Translations under genes and position numbers: made by a program
Notes under the pieces: generated by a model
Told to the model about the DNA's origin: nothing
What the model saw: the letters and a program-made list of their open reading frames with translations, nothing else
Databases searched by the model: none
Source: Niastella sp.
GTDB taxonomy: Bacteria > Bacteroidota > Bacteroidia > Chitinophagales > Chitinophagaceae
Length of the DNA: 64,000 nt
Direction of reading: 5' to 3'
NCBI GenBank assembly: GCA_017744515.1
Contig: JAGIBF010000007.1
Coordinates: 31,538 to 95,537 of the forward strand
Shown here: positions 53,003-60,790 of the stretch, piece by piece
Numbering within the stretch: the stretch's first letter is position 1
How the letters are laid out: each line of letters starts with the position of its first letter

Positions 53003-53824
53003 ATGGCTGATATCATTCAACAGTTAGAGGAAACAACCACCTGGATCAAAAAGCAGTACCCCCATACCCCCTTCGTTGGAGTAGTGTTGGGCAGTGGACT
53101 GGGCAACTTTGCCGGAGAGATCAAAGTAGAAAAAGAAATACCCTATACCGATATTCCGAATTTCCCGGTATCGACGGTCGAAGGCCATTCAGGCAAGCTC
53201 ATCTTTGGAGAGTTGTCGGGCCGCAAGATCGTAGCGATGGCAGGCCGTTTCCATTTTTATGAAGGCTATACCCCTGAGCAGGTCACCTTCCCCATCCGGC
53301 TCATGAAATACCTCGGCATCCAGATCCTGATACTTTCCAACGCAGCCGGTGGTGTGAACACAGCCTTTAAAGTAGGCGACCTGATGCTGATCAAAGACCA
53401 CATCAGCCTGGCTATTGTAAATCCATTGTTAGGTAAGAACAATACTGAACTGGGACCCCGTTTTCCCGATATGAGCGAGCCCTACAGCAAGGAGCTCCAA
53501 AAGAAAGTAAAGAACATTGCTGCTTCCTTGCAGATACCCATGCAGGAAGGCGTTTACTTTGGCGTAACCGGTCCCACTTTCGAAACGAGGGCCGAATATA
53601 AAATGATACACATACTGGGAGGCGATGCAGTAGGCATGAGTACGGTGCAGGAAGTGATCGTGGCAGTGCACATGGGCTTACCGGTAGTGGCCATCAGCAT
53701 TATTACCGACCTCGGTATCAGGGAAGAAGACAACGTCATCACCCACGAGGAAGTACTGGAAGCCGCCGCCGCCGCCGAACCCAGGCTGTCAGCAATATTT
53801 AAACAGCTGGTAGCGGAGTTGTAG
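53003..53824 (+). CDS. purine-nucleoside phosphorylase, trimeric type, 273 aa
   Basis: Phosphorolysis of purine nucleosides (inosine, guanosine) for salvage. PNP family 2: VVLGSGLGNFAGEI (about 28-41), phosphate and base contacts in AGRFHFYEGY and SNAAGGVNTAF, the base-binding GPTFETRAEYKMIHILGGDAVGMST. A longer in-frame start (52895) lies in repeat DNA, so MADIIQQLEE from 53003 is chosen. Confidence 0.93.
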   Translation: MADIIQQLEETTTWIKKQYPHTPFVGVVLGSGLGNFAGEIKVEKEIPYTDIPNFPVSTVEGHSGKLIFGELSGRKIVAMAGRFHFYEGYTPEQVTFPIRLMKYLGIQILILSNAAGGVNTAFKVGDLMLIKDHISLAIVNPLLGKNNTELGPRFPDMSEPYSKELQKKVKNIAASLQIPMQEGVYFGVTGPTFETRAEYKMIHILGGDAVGMSTVQEVIVAVHMGLPVVAISIITDLGIREEDNVITHEEVLEAAAAAEPRLSAIFKQLVAEL

Positions 53825-53832
53825 AAAGAAGA

Positions 53833-53863
53833 TGTCAGGCTGAGCTTGTCGAAGCCTCTTCAG
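53833..53863. repeat. half-copy of the TGAGCTTGTCGAAG palindromic repeat
   Basis: The word TGAGCTTGTCGAAGCCTCTT occurs here after the phosphorylase stop, without the second inverted arm. Confidence 0.6.
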
Positions 53864-53956
53864 TCGGTAGTCAGTCAAAACAAAAGCGAATTAACTTTTG
53901 TATAAACCGGCAGGCCGGTATTAATCAGTAATTTGTTCCCCAAATTTTCAGGATAC

Positions 53957-55993
53957 GTGTTGAGGATCATTAATATACTTATTGTAACGGCAGTATTATC
54001 GGCAGGCTTGGCAACAACGGCATCCGCCCAGCGTGGAGCCATTGATCGTATCAGAGGTATGGGCGGCAACCTCGGCGGTGCAGCCGGCGGAGGCAAAGGC
54101 GACAGCATCGCCCACCGTACCGGACTGGAAGATTCTATTACCATCAATTTTCGTTTCCTCGATTCGAGTCGCCTGCGTGGATTTGATTCCACCATTTACG
54201 ACTTCACCAGAAAAGTTCCCTTACCCTGGTACCACGTCAATCTGGGCAACATTGGCAATGCATCACGCAGCCTCTTGTTTACACCCCTCATGCAGGCAGG
54301 CTGGGATCATGGGTTCCACGCTTACGACAACTACAACTTCACGGTAGCTGAATCACGCTTCTATAACACCACACGTCCCTATACAGAAATGAACTACCTG
54401 CTGGGAGCACGGTCCGAGCAGATGATCAATATCATACACACGCAGAACGTACGGCCCAACTGGAACATGGGTCTGCAATACCGGCTCATCAATTCACCAG
54501 GCACCTTCCAGAATGCCAATGTCAACCACAATAATTACCGCTTCACCAGTTGGTACCAGTCACCAAATAAACGCTACCAGAACTTCGTGGTGCTGGTCGG
54601 CAATAAGCTGCAATCAGGAGAAAATGGCGGCATCAGGAATTATGGCTTCCTGGACAGTACAGGCTACGATGAAAGATTCAGCATTCCAACACAATTAGGA
54701 GAAACACAGGTCAACAGCCGCAACTTCTTTACCACCAATATTGGTACGGGTACTTTCTTTACCAATGCCACCTATCTGATGCGGCAACAGTATGATATAG
54801 GACAGAAAGATTCCATTGTTACTGATAGCACGGTGATCCCATTATTTTATCCACGCTTACGCCTGGAACACACGATTAGTTATAGCACATATAAATACCG
54901 TTTCCGCGATCAGCATGTAATAGATAGTGCATGGTACAAAAACAATTACGGCATCGATGTGCGGACACCGCGCGATACCTTCTTTATACAGGATCTTTGG
55001 AGAGACCTGACCAACGACTTCTCTATCTATCAGTTTCCCGATGCAAAAAATTCACAACAATTCGTTAAAGTAGGAGCAGCATTTCAGATGCTGACTGGTA
55101 CGCTCGATTCCGGACGTGTCACTCCCAGGGAACACAACTTTTACCTGCATGGTGAGTACCGCAACAGAACACGCAACAAGAAATGGGATATCGAAGCCAA
55201 CGGCCGCTTTTATGTAAATGGACTCAACGCGGGAGATTACAATGCCTATATTAGCCTGCAACGATACATCAGCCGCAAGATCGGTTACCTGCAGGCAGGC
55301 TTCCAGAACGTGAACCGCACACCCTCATACATATTCGACCAGGGCAGTGCCTTTTACCTGCCCAGTGCCACACCACTTACTTTCAGCAAAGAGAACATCA
55401 CCAATATATTTGCCACCCTCGATCAGCCCTGGTACAAGTTGAAACTGTCGGGTAGCTATTATCTGGTGACGAACCTTACCTATTTCAGCTCACGCATACA
55501 ACCCGGGCAGGCTTCAGGAGTATTCAACCTCCTGCGTATAACAGCAGAAAAACATTTTCCACTTGGAAAACGTGGCTGGAACTGGAAAACATGGATTATC
55601 CTGCAACAACGTGCCGGCGATGGTCCGGTAAATGTGCCATTGATCACAACCCGCAATACGATCGGGTATGATGGTAACCTCGGATTTAAGAACCTCAACA
55701 TCAGCTTCGGCTTGGAAGGACGTTACTTCACATCCTATAAAGCACCGGCATACTCGCCACTACTGGGACAATACTATTTCCAGGATACCACTACCGTAAA
55801 ATTGCGCATGCCCGATCTTAGTCTTTATATGCATTTCCGCATCAAGACCTTCAACGCATATATTCGTGGCGAAAACATCAACAGCTTCAACCCCGGACAG
55901 GGCGGCTTCACCAAAAACAACATACCCACCATCGACTATCCCTATCCGGGATTACAAATACGCGTAGGCGTTTTCTGGGCGTTCATCAACTAA
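53957..55993 (+). CDS. putative porin, Porin_10-like, 678 aa, GTG start
   Basis: Outer-membrane beta-barrel. Signal peptide LRIINILIVTAVLSAGLATT up to ASAQ. The barrel starts about residue 110 with alternating aromatic/hydrophobic strands (NWNMGLQYRLINSPGTFQ, RFTSWYQSPNKRYQNFVV), as in the putative-porin family of Bacteroidota. It ends with ...YPGLQIRVGVFWAFIN, with an aromatic residue near the C-terminus. No ATG is available; GTG 53957 gives the cleanest signal peptide, with TTG 53933 an alternative. Substrate unknown. Confidence 0.75.
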   Translation: MLRIINILIVTAVLSAGLATTASAQRGAIDRIRGMGGNLGGAAGGGKGDSIAHRTGLEDSITINFRFLDSSRLRGFDSTIYDFTRKVPLPWYHVNLGNIGNASRSLLFTPLMQAGWDHGFHAYDNYNFTVAESRFYNTTRPYTEMNYLLGARSEQMINIIHTQNVRPNWNMGLQYRLINSPGTFQNANVNHNNYRFTSWYQSPNKRYQNFVVLVGNKLQSGENGGIRNYGFLDSTGYDERFSIPTQLGETQVNSRNFFTTNIGTGTFFTNATYLMRQQYDIGQKDSIVTDSTVIPLFYPRLRLEHTISYSTYKYRFRDQHVIDSAWYKNNYGIDVRTPRDTFFIQDLWRDLTNDFSIYQFPDAKNSQQFVKVGAAFQMLTGTLDSGRVTPREHNFYLHGEYRNRTRNKKWDIEANGRFYVNGLNAGDYNAYISLQRYISRKIGYLQAGFQNVNRTPSYIFDQGSAFYLPSATPLTFSKENITNIFATLDQPWYKLKLSGSYYLVTNLTYFSSRIQPGQASGVFNLLRITAEKHFPLGKRGWNWKTWIILQQRAGDGPVNVPLITTRNTIGYDGNLGFKNLNISFGLEGRYFTSYKAPAYSPLLGQYYFQDTTTVKLRMPDLSLYMHFRIKTFNAYIRGENINSFNPGQGGFTKNNIPTIDYPYPGLQIRVGVFWAFIN

Positions 55994-55994
55994 C

Positions 55995-56582
55995 CTAATG
56001 TTGTGCCATCTTCTTAACCGGAGGCCTGTGCACTTCAAAAGGCCGGTACCAATATTTATTTTCCAGTGTAGTTAAGGTTCCGTTGCGCCTTGCCTTCCTG
56101 GCACGAAACAACAAATAAGGGAGAATGAGCGAGAAGAAACCAGTAAGCCGGGTGTTCGAAAGATCGAGCAGAAGCGCCAGATGATCCAGCTTTCTCGGAA
56201 TACCCTTCTTCGTATGGCCATCACTGGCAAGACCATAACCAATGGCGATGCATTTTTCAAACTCAACAGAACCGGGCACCAGCTTCACGTTAAAAGTGAT
56301 AGTCTTATCGGTGGCATTGTAAAAGCGATGCAGCTGGTTGATGGCTGCCGTAGTATGTTGGCCGGGCTTTAAATGCAATTGCCTTTTCTTAAGGCCAATA
56401 CTCAATACACCGTCGACAGCAGTAAACTCTTCACTAAAAGAAGTATGATAATGAAGACTGTTGCCACCACCTGCTTCCAGCTCAACCTGTAGCAGCGTGT
56501 AAGCACCATTGGTGTCGAGACTGCTTTCGAGCAGCGTTACTTTGTCCTTGATGTCAGGGTTTTCAAAAACTCTTTTTTCCAT
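55995..56582 (-). CDS. cupin-domain protein, 195 aa
   Basis: Cupin-like: LQVELEAGGGNSLHYHTSFSEEFTAV (about 35-60) carries the metal-type H-x-H-E region, and LHLKPGQHTTAAINQLHRFYN (about 72-92) the second cupin motif. The C-terminal part has a hydrophobic stretch TGFFSLILPYLLF that might touch a membrane. Function unknown. ATG 56582 preferred; an upstream in-frame ATG would add 34 residues. Converges on the porin gene with a two-base gap. Confidence 0.78.
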   Translation of the reverse strand: MEKRVFENPDIKDKVTLLESSLDTNGAYTLLQVELEAGGGNSLHYHTSFSEEFTAVDGVLSIGLKKRQLHLKPGQHTTAAINQLHRFYNATDKTITFNVKLVPGSVEFEKCIAIGYGLASDGHTKKGIPRKLDHLALLLDLSNTRLTGFFSLILPYLLFRARKARRNGTLTTLENKYWYRPFEVHRPPVKKMAQH

Positions 56583-56847
56583 GGCATATAAATTGGAATA
56601 TAAAAGTACAGGCCATACCAGGCCCGGTAAAGGCAAGGCTGTACCGTATGCCGGAAAAAGGTGATGAATTGTTATGATTGTCACGGTTTATCCCGCTATG
56701 CGGGCTAAGCCTGAAGCGCTTTTATCATCTTTAGTTGTCGAAGGATTGCCTTTCTTCCGGACTTTCGGACTCTCCGACTTCCGGACATGATTTTAGGTGC
56801 GTTATTTGCTTATAGATATATAATTTCATGTACGAAAAATAATAAAT

Positions 56848-57342
56848 ATGAAGAACAGAGAAATTCTACCCGTTACAGCCCTGATGTTAGGAATTCTATT
56901 AATAACAGCCTGTTCCTCCAGCAAGGTGGCAGCGCCCGATGGAAGCGGCAAAGTAAACCTCGCAGGAACCTGGACAGTATCGAATATTGATTTTGAAGGC
57001 ATATCCAAAACCGGTTTTAAGGTCACCGTATTTGACGATGCGCCCTATAGCTGTTTTGTTGGTAGCCAATGGACATTGACAGGCAGTGGTAATGGCTCAT
57101 ACACCATCCCCGCCAGTGGCGACTGCGCTTCCGGTGAAAGAACGATCTTCTGGGGCCAGCAAACCGAGAATGGAGTGCCAACATTCTTATTCAAAAAATT
57201 GCCTCCCGGGTCCAAACCATCGAAGATCACCGATGGCTTTAAACTCACCGTTAAATCCGTGAACGCCAACTCCCTTGTCCTACAGGACGATATCTTTTTC
57301 GAAGGCAAAACCATCTACATCAATTACCACTTTACGCGGTAA
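56848..57342 (+). CDS. lipoprotein, lipocalin-like, 164 aa
   Basis: Lipobox in LGILLITACSSSK: Cys22 is the lipidation site. The mature part begins with NLAGTWTVSNIDFEG, similar to the lipocalin-like or DUF4923-type proteins of Bacteroidota, and ends in beta-strand-rich sequence. Ligand unknown. Terminator follows at 57371. Confidence 0.7.
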   Translation: MKNREILPVTALMLGILLITACSSSKVAAPDGSGKVNLAGTWTVSNIDFEGISKTGFKVTVFDDAPYSCFVGSQWTLTGSGNGSYTIPASGDCASGERTIFWGQQTENGVPTFLFKKLPPGSKPSKITDGFKLTVKSVNANSLVLQDDIFFEGKTIYINYHFTR

Positions 57343-57370
57343 AAGGTAAAACATAATACAATGATTTTTG

Positions 57371-57399
57371 CGCAAAGTCTCCCGACGGGAGACTTTGCG
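57371..57399 (+). terminator. rho-independent terminator
   Basis: A 13-bp perfect stem (CGCAAAGTCTCCC/GGGAGACTTTGCG) with a 3-base loop and T-rich tail TTATTTAT. Confidence 0.85.
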
Positions 57400-57496
57400 T
57401 TATTTATAGTACATTGCTAATCAGTAATTAACATTTCGAGCAGGTACTTTAACAGACAGGCCATTTTCAAATCTTCAAATCATCAGATTTTCAAAT

Positions 57497-57504
57497 TATC
57501 TTTG
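57497..57504 (+). promoter_or_regulatory. -7 box of the HYC_CC_PP gene
   Basis: TATCTTTG matches TAnnTTTG exactly and lies eight bases before ATG 57513. No clear TTTG -33 box is seen at the right distance. Confidence 0.5.
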
Positions 57505-57512
57505 TCCACGGA

Positions 57513-57899
57513 ATGAAAAAAGTCATCATTGCCATATTAGCCATTTTGTATGTCACCGTTGCCAGTGGGGTAGTGGTGAATGTACACTACTGCATGGGGC
57601 GCATTGCCTCGGTAGAAGTGGGCTACGATGACCATGATGTCTGCGGCAAATGTGGCATGAGCAACAAAAAACAAAGCTGCTGCCACACCGAATACAAACT
57701 GGTAAAAGTACAGGATGAACACCAGCTGGCACAGATACAAGTGCCTTTCCTGGCCATCCCTGCCGAAGTGCCGGTACAACAATTCCTCATTCAGGTGCCG
57801 CTTTCCGGGGTGGACAAATACCTTTCACTCAAGTACCATTCACCGCCCGACACCCGCTCCAATACAGTTTATCTGCGTAATTGCGTTTTCAGGATTTGA
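57513..57899 (+). CDS. HYC_CC_PP family secreted protein, 128 aa
   Basis: A Cys-rich envelope protein with the family motifs HYC (25-27), CxxC (C44, C47) and CCH (56-58), after a hydrophobic N-terminal helix (VIIAILAILYVTVASGVVV). The Cys/His set suggests metal binding, probably copper or another soft metal, though the ligand is not shown. It opens a cluster with two HMA proteins, a TlpA protein and a TonB receptor. Confidence 0.85.
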   Translation: MKKVIIAILAILYVTVASGVVVNVHYCMGRIASVEVGYDDHDVCGKCGMSNKKQSCCHTEYKLVKVQDEHQLAQIQVPFLAIPAEVPVQQFLIQVPLSGVDKYLSLKYHSPPDTRSNTVYLRNCVFRI

Positions 57900-58101
57900 T
57901 ACGTTAATTGTCAAATGTGAACCGTGAATCATTGCTTGATCAGGTTGACTCACTTTTCGTGAGATTACTGCAAAAGCAAGAGCTCACCTCAGCCGGTAAT
58001 AGTTAGTCGACTCAAAGAAGTACGTTGTCCTATTGCCGGTTCACCACTGCCGATTGCCGGCCCACGTCTCTCATTTTAATAACAAATCAAATAAGTCTAT
58101 C

Positions 58102-58506
58102 ATGAAAACGCAACATATCGTTCTCTCATTCATATTCGTAATCGCATCAGCATTAACAGTATCTGCCCAAAAGAAAGATCCCACAGCAAAAAAGGAAACC
58201 TTTAAAGTATGGGGCGAATGCGGCATGTGCAAAAAGACGATCGAAAAAGCTGCCAAAGACTCCGGAGCCACTACCGCCAACTGGGATACCGACAGCAAAC
58301 AGTTGACAATTACTTACAGCTCTGCTAAGACAAGCAACCAGAAGATACAACAGGCCATCGCCGCTGCCGGTTATGATACCCGCGACCTTACGGCCGACAA
58401 CACAGCTTACGACAAGCTTCATGAGTGCTGCAAGTACGACCGCAAAGCTGCTGCTGCCAAAGCAGAAAAGAAAGAAGAAAATCAGGAACACTCCGGACAT
58501 CATTAA
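58102..58506 (+). CDS. secreted HMA-domain protein, 134 aa
   Basis: Signal peptide MKTQHIVLSFIFVIASALTV to SAQ. HMA domain (about 34-97) with the metal site C40-G-M-C43 in VWGECGMCKKTIEKAA, then NWDTDSKQLTITY and a CC pair (LHECCKYD). The C-terminal tail is Lys/Glu-rich and ends in GHH. Periplasmic metallochaperone role is inferred. The downstream HMA gene starts 20 bp later. Confidence 0.85.
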   Translation: MKTQHIVLSFIFVIASALTVSAQKKDPTAKKETFKVWGECGMCKKTIEKAAKDSGATTANWDTDSKQLTITYSSAKTSNQKIQQAIAAAGYDTRDLTADNTAYDKLHECCKYDRKAAAAKAEKKEENQEHSGHH

Positions 58507-58526
58507 TCACCCTAAAGCCTACAACA

Positions 58527-59078
58527 ATGAGAAAGATAATAACCATGTTGGTGGTGATGCTGGTGGGATTGACCCTCACTACCGATGCACAATTTAAGAA
58601 AGCCAGCTTGCAGGCTGCAGGACTTACCTGCGCTATGTGTACCAAGGCGATCAACAAAGCGTTGGAACAGGTGCCTTTTGTACAGGATGTAAAAGTGGAC
58701 ATCAAGACCTCTTCCTTCCTGGTCAACTTTAAAGAAGGACAAGCCGTTGACTTCGATGCCATGAAGAAAGCGGTGGAAGACGCCGGATTCTCAGTAGCCA
58801 AATTGAAAGTAACGGGCGACTTCAATAAAGTAGACATACAGAATGATACCCATGTGCAGATAGATGGCAAGACCTTCCATTTCCTCAATATCAGCAAGCA
58901 AACCCTCGAAGGCGAGAAAGTAATTACACTGGTAGATAAGGATTTTGTGAGCGCGAAAGAGTACAAGAAGTACAGCACCGCCTCCAGTAAAGCCTGTGTA
59001 AAAACCGGTAAGGCACAATCCTGCTGCACCAAAGAAGGAATCGCCGCCGATGCCCGCATCTATCACGTAACGATCTGA
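58527..59078 (+). CDS. secreted HMA-domain protein, 183 aa
   Basis: Signal peptide MRKIITMLVVMLVGLTLTTDA. HMA domain (about 25-90) with C35-A-M-C38 in AAGLTCAMCTKAINKAL. A second part (about 95-165) is beta-rich, and the C-terminus has Cys groups KACVKTGK and SCCTKEG that resemble extra metal ligands. Partner of the HMA protein upstream. Exact metal not shown. Confidence 0.83.
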   Translation: MRKIITMLVVMLVGLTLTTDAQFKKASLQAAGLTCAMCTKAINKALEQVPFVQDVKVDIKTSSFLVNFKEGQAVDFDAMKKAVEDAGFSVAKLKVTGDFNKVDIQNDTHVQIDGKTFHFLNISKQTLEGEKVITLVDKDFVSAKEYKKYSTASSKACVKTGKAQSCCTKEGIAADARIYHVTI

Positions 59079-59104
59079 TAATAGCTTAAATAACCAGTAG
59101 ATCG

Positions 59105-59167
59105 AATTGCCCCGCCCTTTAGGGCGGGGTACTTAAATACACAAACAGAGCGGGGCTTTAGCCCAAT
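59105..59167. repeat. intergenic repeat with GGGCTTTAGCCC word
   Basis: A hairpin (CCCCGCCCT/AGGGCGGGG, 59110-59129) and the word GGGGCTTTAGCCC. AATTGCC... and ...CAATT at the ends are inverted. A diverged copy is at 63190-63256. The hairpin may end the HMA transcript. Confidence 0.6.
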
Positions 59168-59195
59168 TAAAGCAATCTCTTATAAAATTGATCTG

Positions 59196-59678
59196 ATGAA
59201 ACAAATTATATTCAGCAGCCTGCTGTTAATAGGTATAAGTGCAACCCTCCATGCACAACCTAAAAAAGGAGAAAAAGTGCCTGACATTGCCATTCCGGAT
59301 GTCGAAGGCAAAACAGTAAAACTGTCCAGCCTGAAAGGCAAAGTAGTACTCATCGATTTCTGGGCATCCTGGTGCGGTCCCTGCCGCAAGGCCATGCCCG
59401 GATTGCGCAATGCCTACGCAGCTTATAAAAGCAAAGGCTTTGAGATCTATGGCATCAGCCTCGATGAGCGCAAGCCCGACTGGCATAAAGCCATCACAGC
59501 CGATAAGATCACCTGGATACAGGTGAACGAGCCGGGAGGGTGGGAGAGCCGCACAGCCAAAGCATGGAACATAGAACAATTACCTTCCTCCTTTTTGCTC
59601 GACAAAGAAGGAAAAGTAATTGCCATTGATCCAACAGAAAAAGAACTGACGGCCTTGTTACAAGCACAATTACCATAA
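59196..59678 (+). CDS. TlpA-like thioredoxin, 160 aa
   Basis: Secreted (signal MKQIIFSSLLLIGISATLHA); the redox site is C60-G-P-C63 in DFWASWCGPCRKAM. EQLPSSFLLDKEGKVIAID carries the cis-Pro region. Likely keeps Cys residues of neighbouring envelope metal proteins reduced. 11 bp upstream of the next gene, so same transcript. Confidence 0.9.
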   Translation: MKQIIFSSLLLIGISATLHAQPKKGEKVPDIAIPDVEGKTVKLSSLKGKVVLIDFWASWCGPCRKAMPGLRNAYAAYKSKGFEIYGISLDERKPDWHKAITADKITWIQVNEPGGWESRTAKAWNIEQLPSSFLLDKEGKVIAIDPTEKELTALLQAQLP

Positions 59679-59689
59679 AACCGGCGGCC

Positions 59690-60511
59690 ATGAAACAAAT
59701 ATTAAACATGGTAGCAGTGTTGCTGGTATCGGTTGCCGGCTACACCCAGGAACTGTATGTATATACAGAACCCGCATCAAACATGCCGGCTAAGTCTATC
59801 AGCGCCAAGTGGAGCACCAAACTACTGAAAAGCATACACAACGACCGTGTAGAACAGCGTCACACACCCGAAGTAATGTTGGGCTTGAATAAGAACTGGA
59901 TGGTACACGTAGCAGGCACATTCTCCGATATGTATTCATCCAACATCAGGTACGAGAGCATACGGTTATATGCCAAATACCGCTTCCTGTCGAATGATGA
60001 AGTACACCAGCATTTCAGGATGGCAGTTTTCGGCGAGGCCACCCACAGTGTGAATCCTGCTTATTACGAAGAGGTGTCACTTGATGGTGACCTCAGTGGA
60101 GTAATGGCGGGACTGATCGCCACACAGTTGTGGGATAAGCTCGCAGTATCAGGTACGGCCAGTCTGGCGCAGGTGACCACCAAACGACCGAAATATATAG
60201 AAGACGCCTACCCCTGGCAGGCATTCAACTATTCATTGTCGGCGGGTTATCTGGTATTGCCGGTGGAGTATACCAGCTACAAACAAACGAACCTCAACGT
60301 ATACCTGGAACTGCTGGGCCAGCAAACACTGGATCGTAAACAACATTACCTCGACCTGGCTCCATCATTGCAACTCATTTTCAACAGCAACGCCAAATTG
60401 AATATGAGCCACCGCTTCCAGCTCAACAGCGACATGCACCGCATGGCCGAAAAAAGCTGGCAGGTTAGCTTTGAATACGTGTTCCTCAACGCCTTGAAGA
60501 GAAAGAAATAA
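59690..60511 (+). CDS. outer-membrane-type protein, 273 aa
   Basis: Signal peptide MKQILNMVAVLLVSVAGYTQ. The mature part is a series of amphipathic beta strands (WMVHVAGTFSDMYSSNIRYES, LTYAKYRFLS, YVELLGQQTLDRKQHY) with a Phe/aromatic-rich end, as in a small outer-membrane barrel. No family recognised. Directly after the TlpA gene; part of the metal cluster by position. Confidence 0.6.
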   Translation: MKQILNMVAVLLVSVAGYTQELYVYTEPASNMPAKSISAKWSTKLLKSIHNDRVEQRHTPEVMLGLNKNWMVHVAGTFSDMYSSNIRYESIRLYAKYRFLSNDEVHQHFRMAVFGEATHSVNPAYYEEVSLDGDLSGVMAGLIATQLWDKLAVSGTASLAQVTTKRPKYIEDAYPWQAFNYSLSAGYLVLPVEYTSYKQTNLNVYLELLGQQTLDRKQHYLDLAPSLQLIFNSNAKLNMSHRFQLNSDMHRMAEKSWQVSFEYVFLNALKRKK

Positions 60512-60590
60512 CAATCACTTGCTCGCTTCCCGCCTTATGGCGGAATGAGCTTCTTCCCTCGCTCGCCTCCGGCGAGTGAGGGTATTTCAT

Positions 60591-60631
60591 AGCCTCCGGC
60601 TATTGCTTCACGCAAAGCCGGAGGCTTTTTT
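60591..60631 (+). terminator. rho-independent terminator
   Basis: AGCCTCCGGCT / AGCCGGAGGCT stem (60591-60601 and 60616-60626), then a T-run. Another hairpin (60556-60582, GGCGAG/CTCGCC type) precedes it. Confidence 0.85.
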
Positions 60632-60714
60632 ATATTTAAATAAAGCTAAAGGGCTGTTTCTCTGGGTTTTCCTGCTCGCAGCTCATAGCTCGTCGCTGGC
60701 AGCTATTTCCCAAT

Positions 60715-60745
60715 TTTGCTTATTCTAATAATATTATTATATTTG
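60715..60745 (+). promoter_or_regulatory. promoter of the TonB receptor gene
   Basis: TTTG (60715-60718), 19-base spacer, TATATTTG (60738-60745): both boxes perfect for the Bacteroidota consensus. Confidence 0.75.
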
Positions 60746-60757
60746 ACTAAACATAAA

Positions 60758-60773
60758 TTTAGACAAGTCTAAA
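60758..60773. promoter_or_regulatory. palindrome, candidate operator
   Basis: TTTAGAC-AA-GTCTAAA, a perfect 7-bp inverted repeat just downstream of the expected transcription start. It resembles operators of DtxR/MntR-type metal repressors, but no regulator gene is nearby. Confidence 0.45.
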
Positions 60774-60790
60774 AATAAGTAAATATAAGC

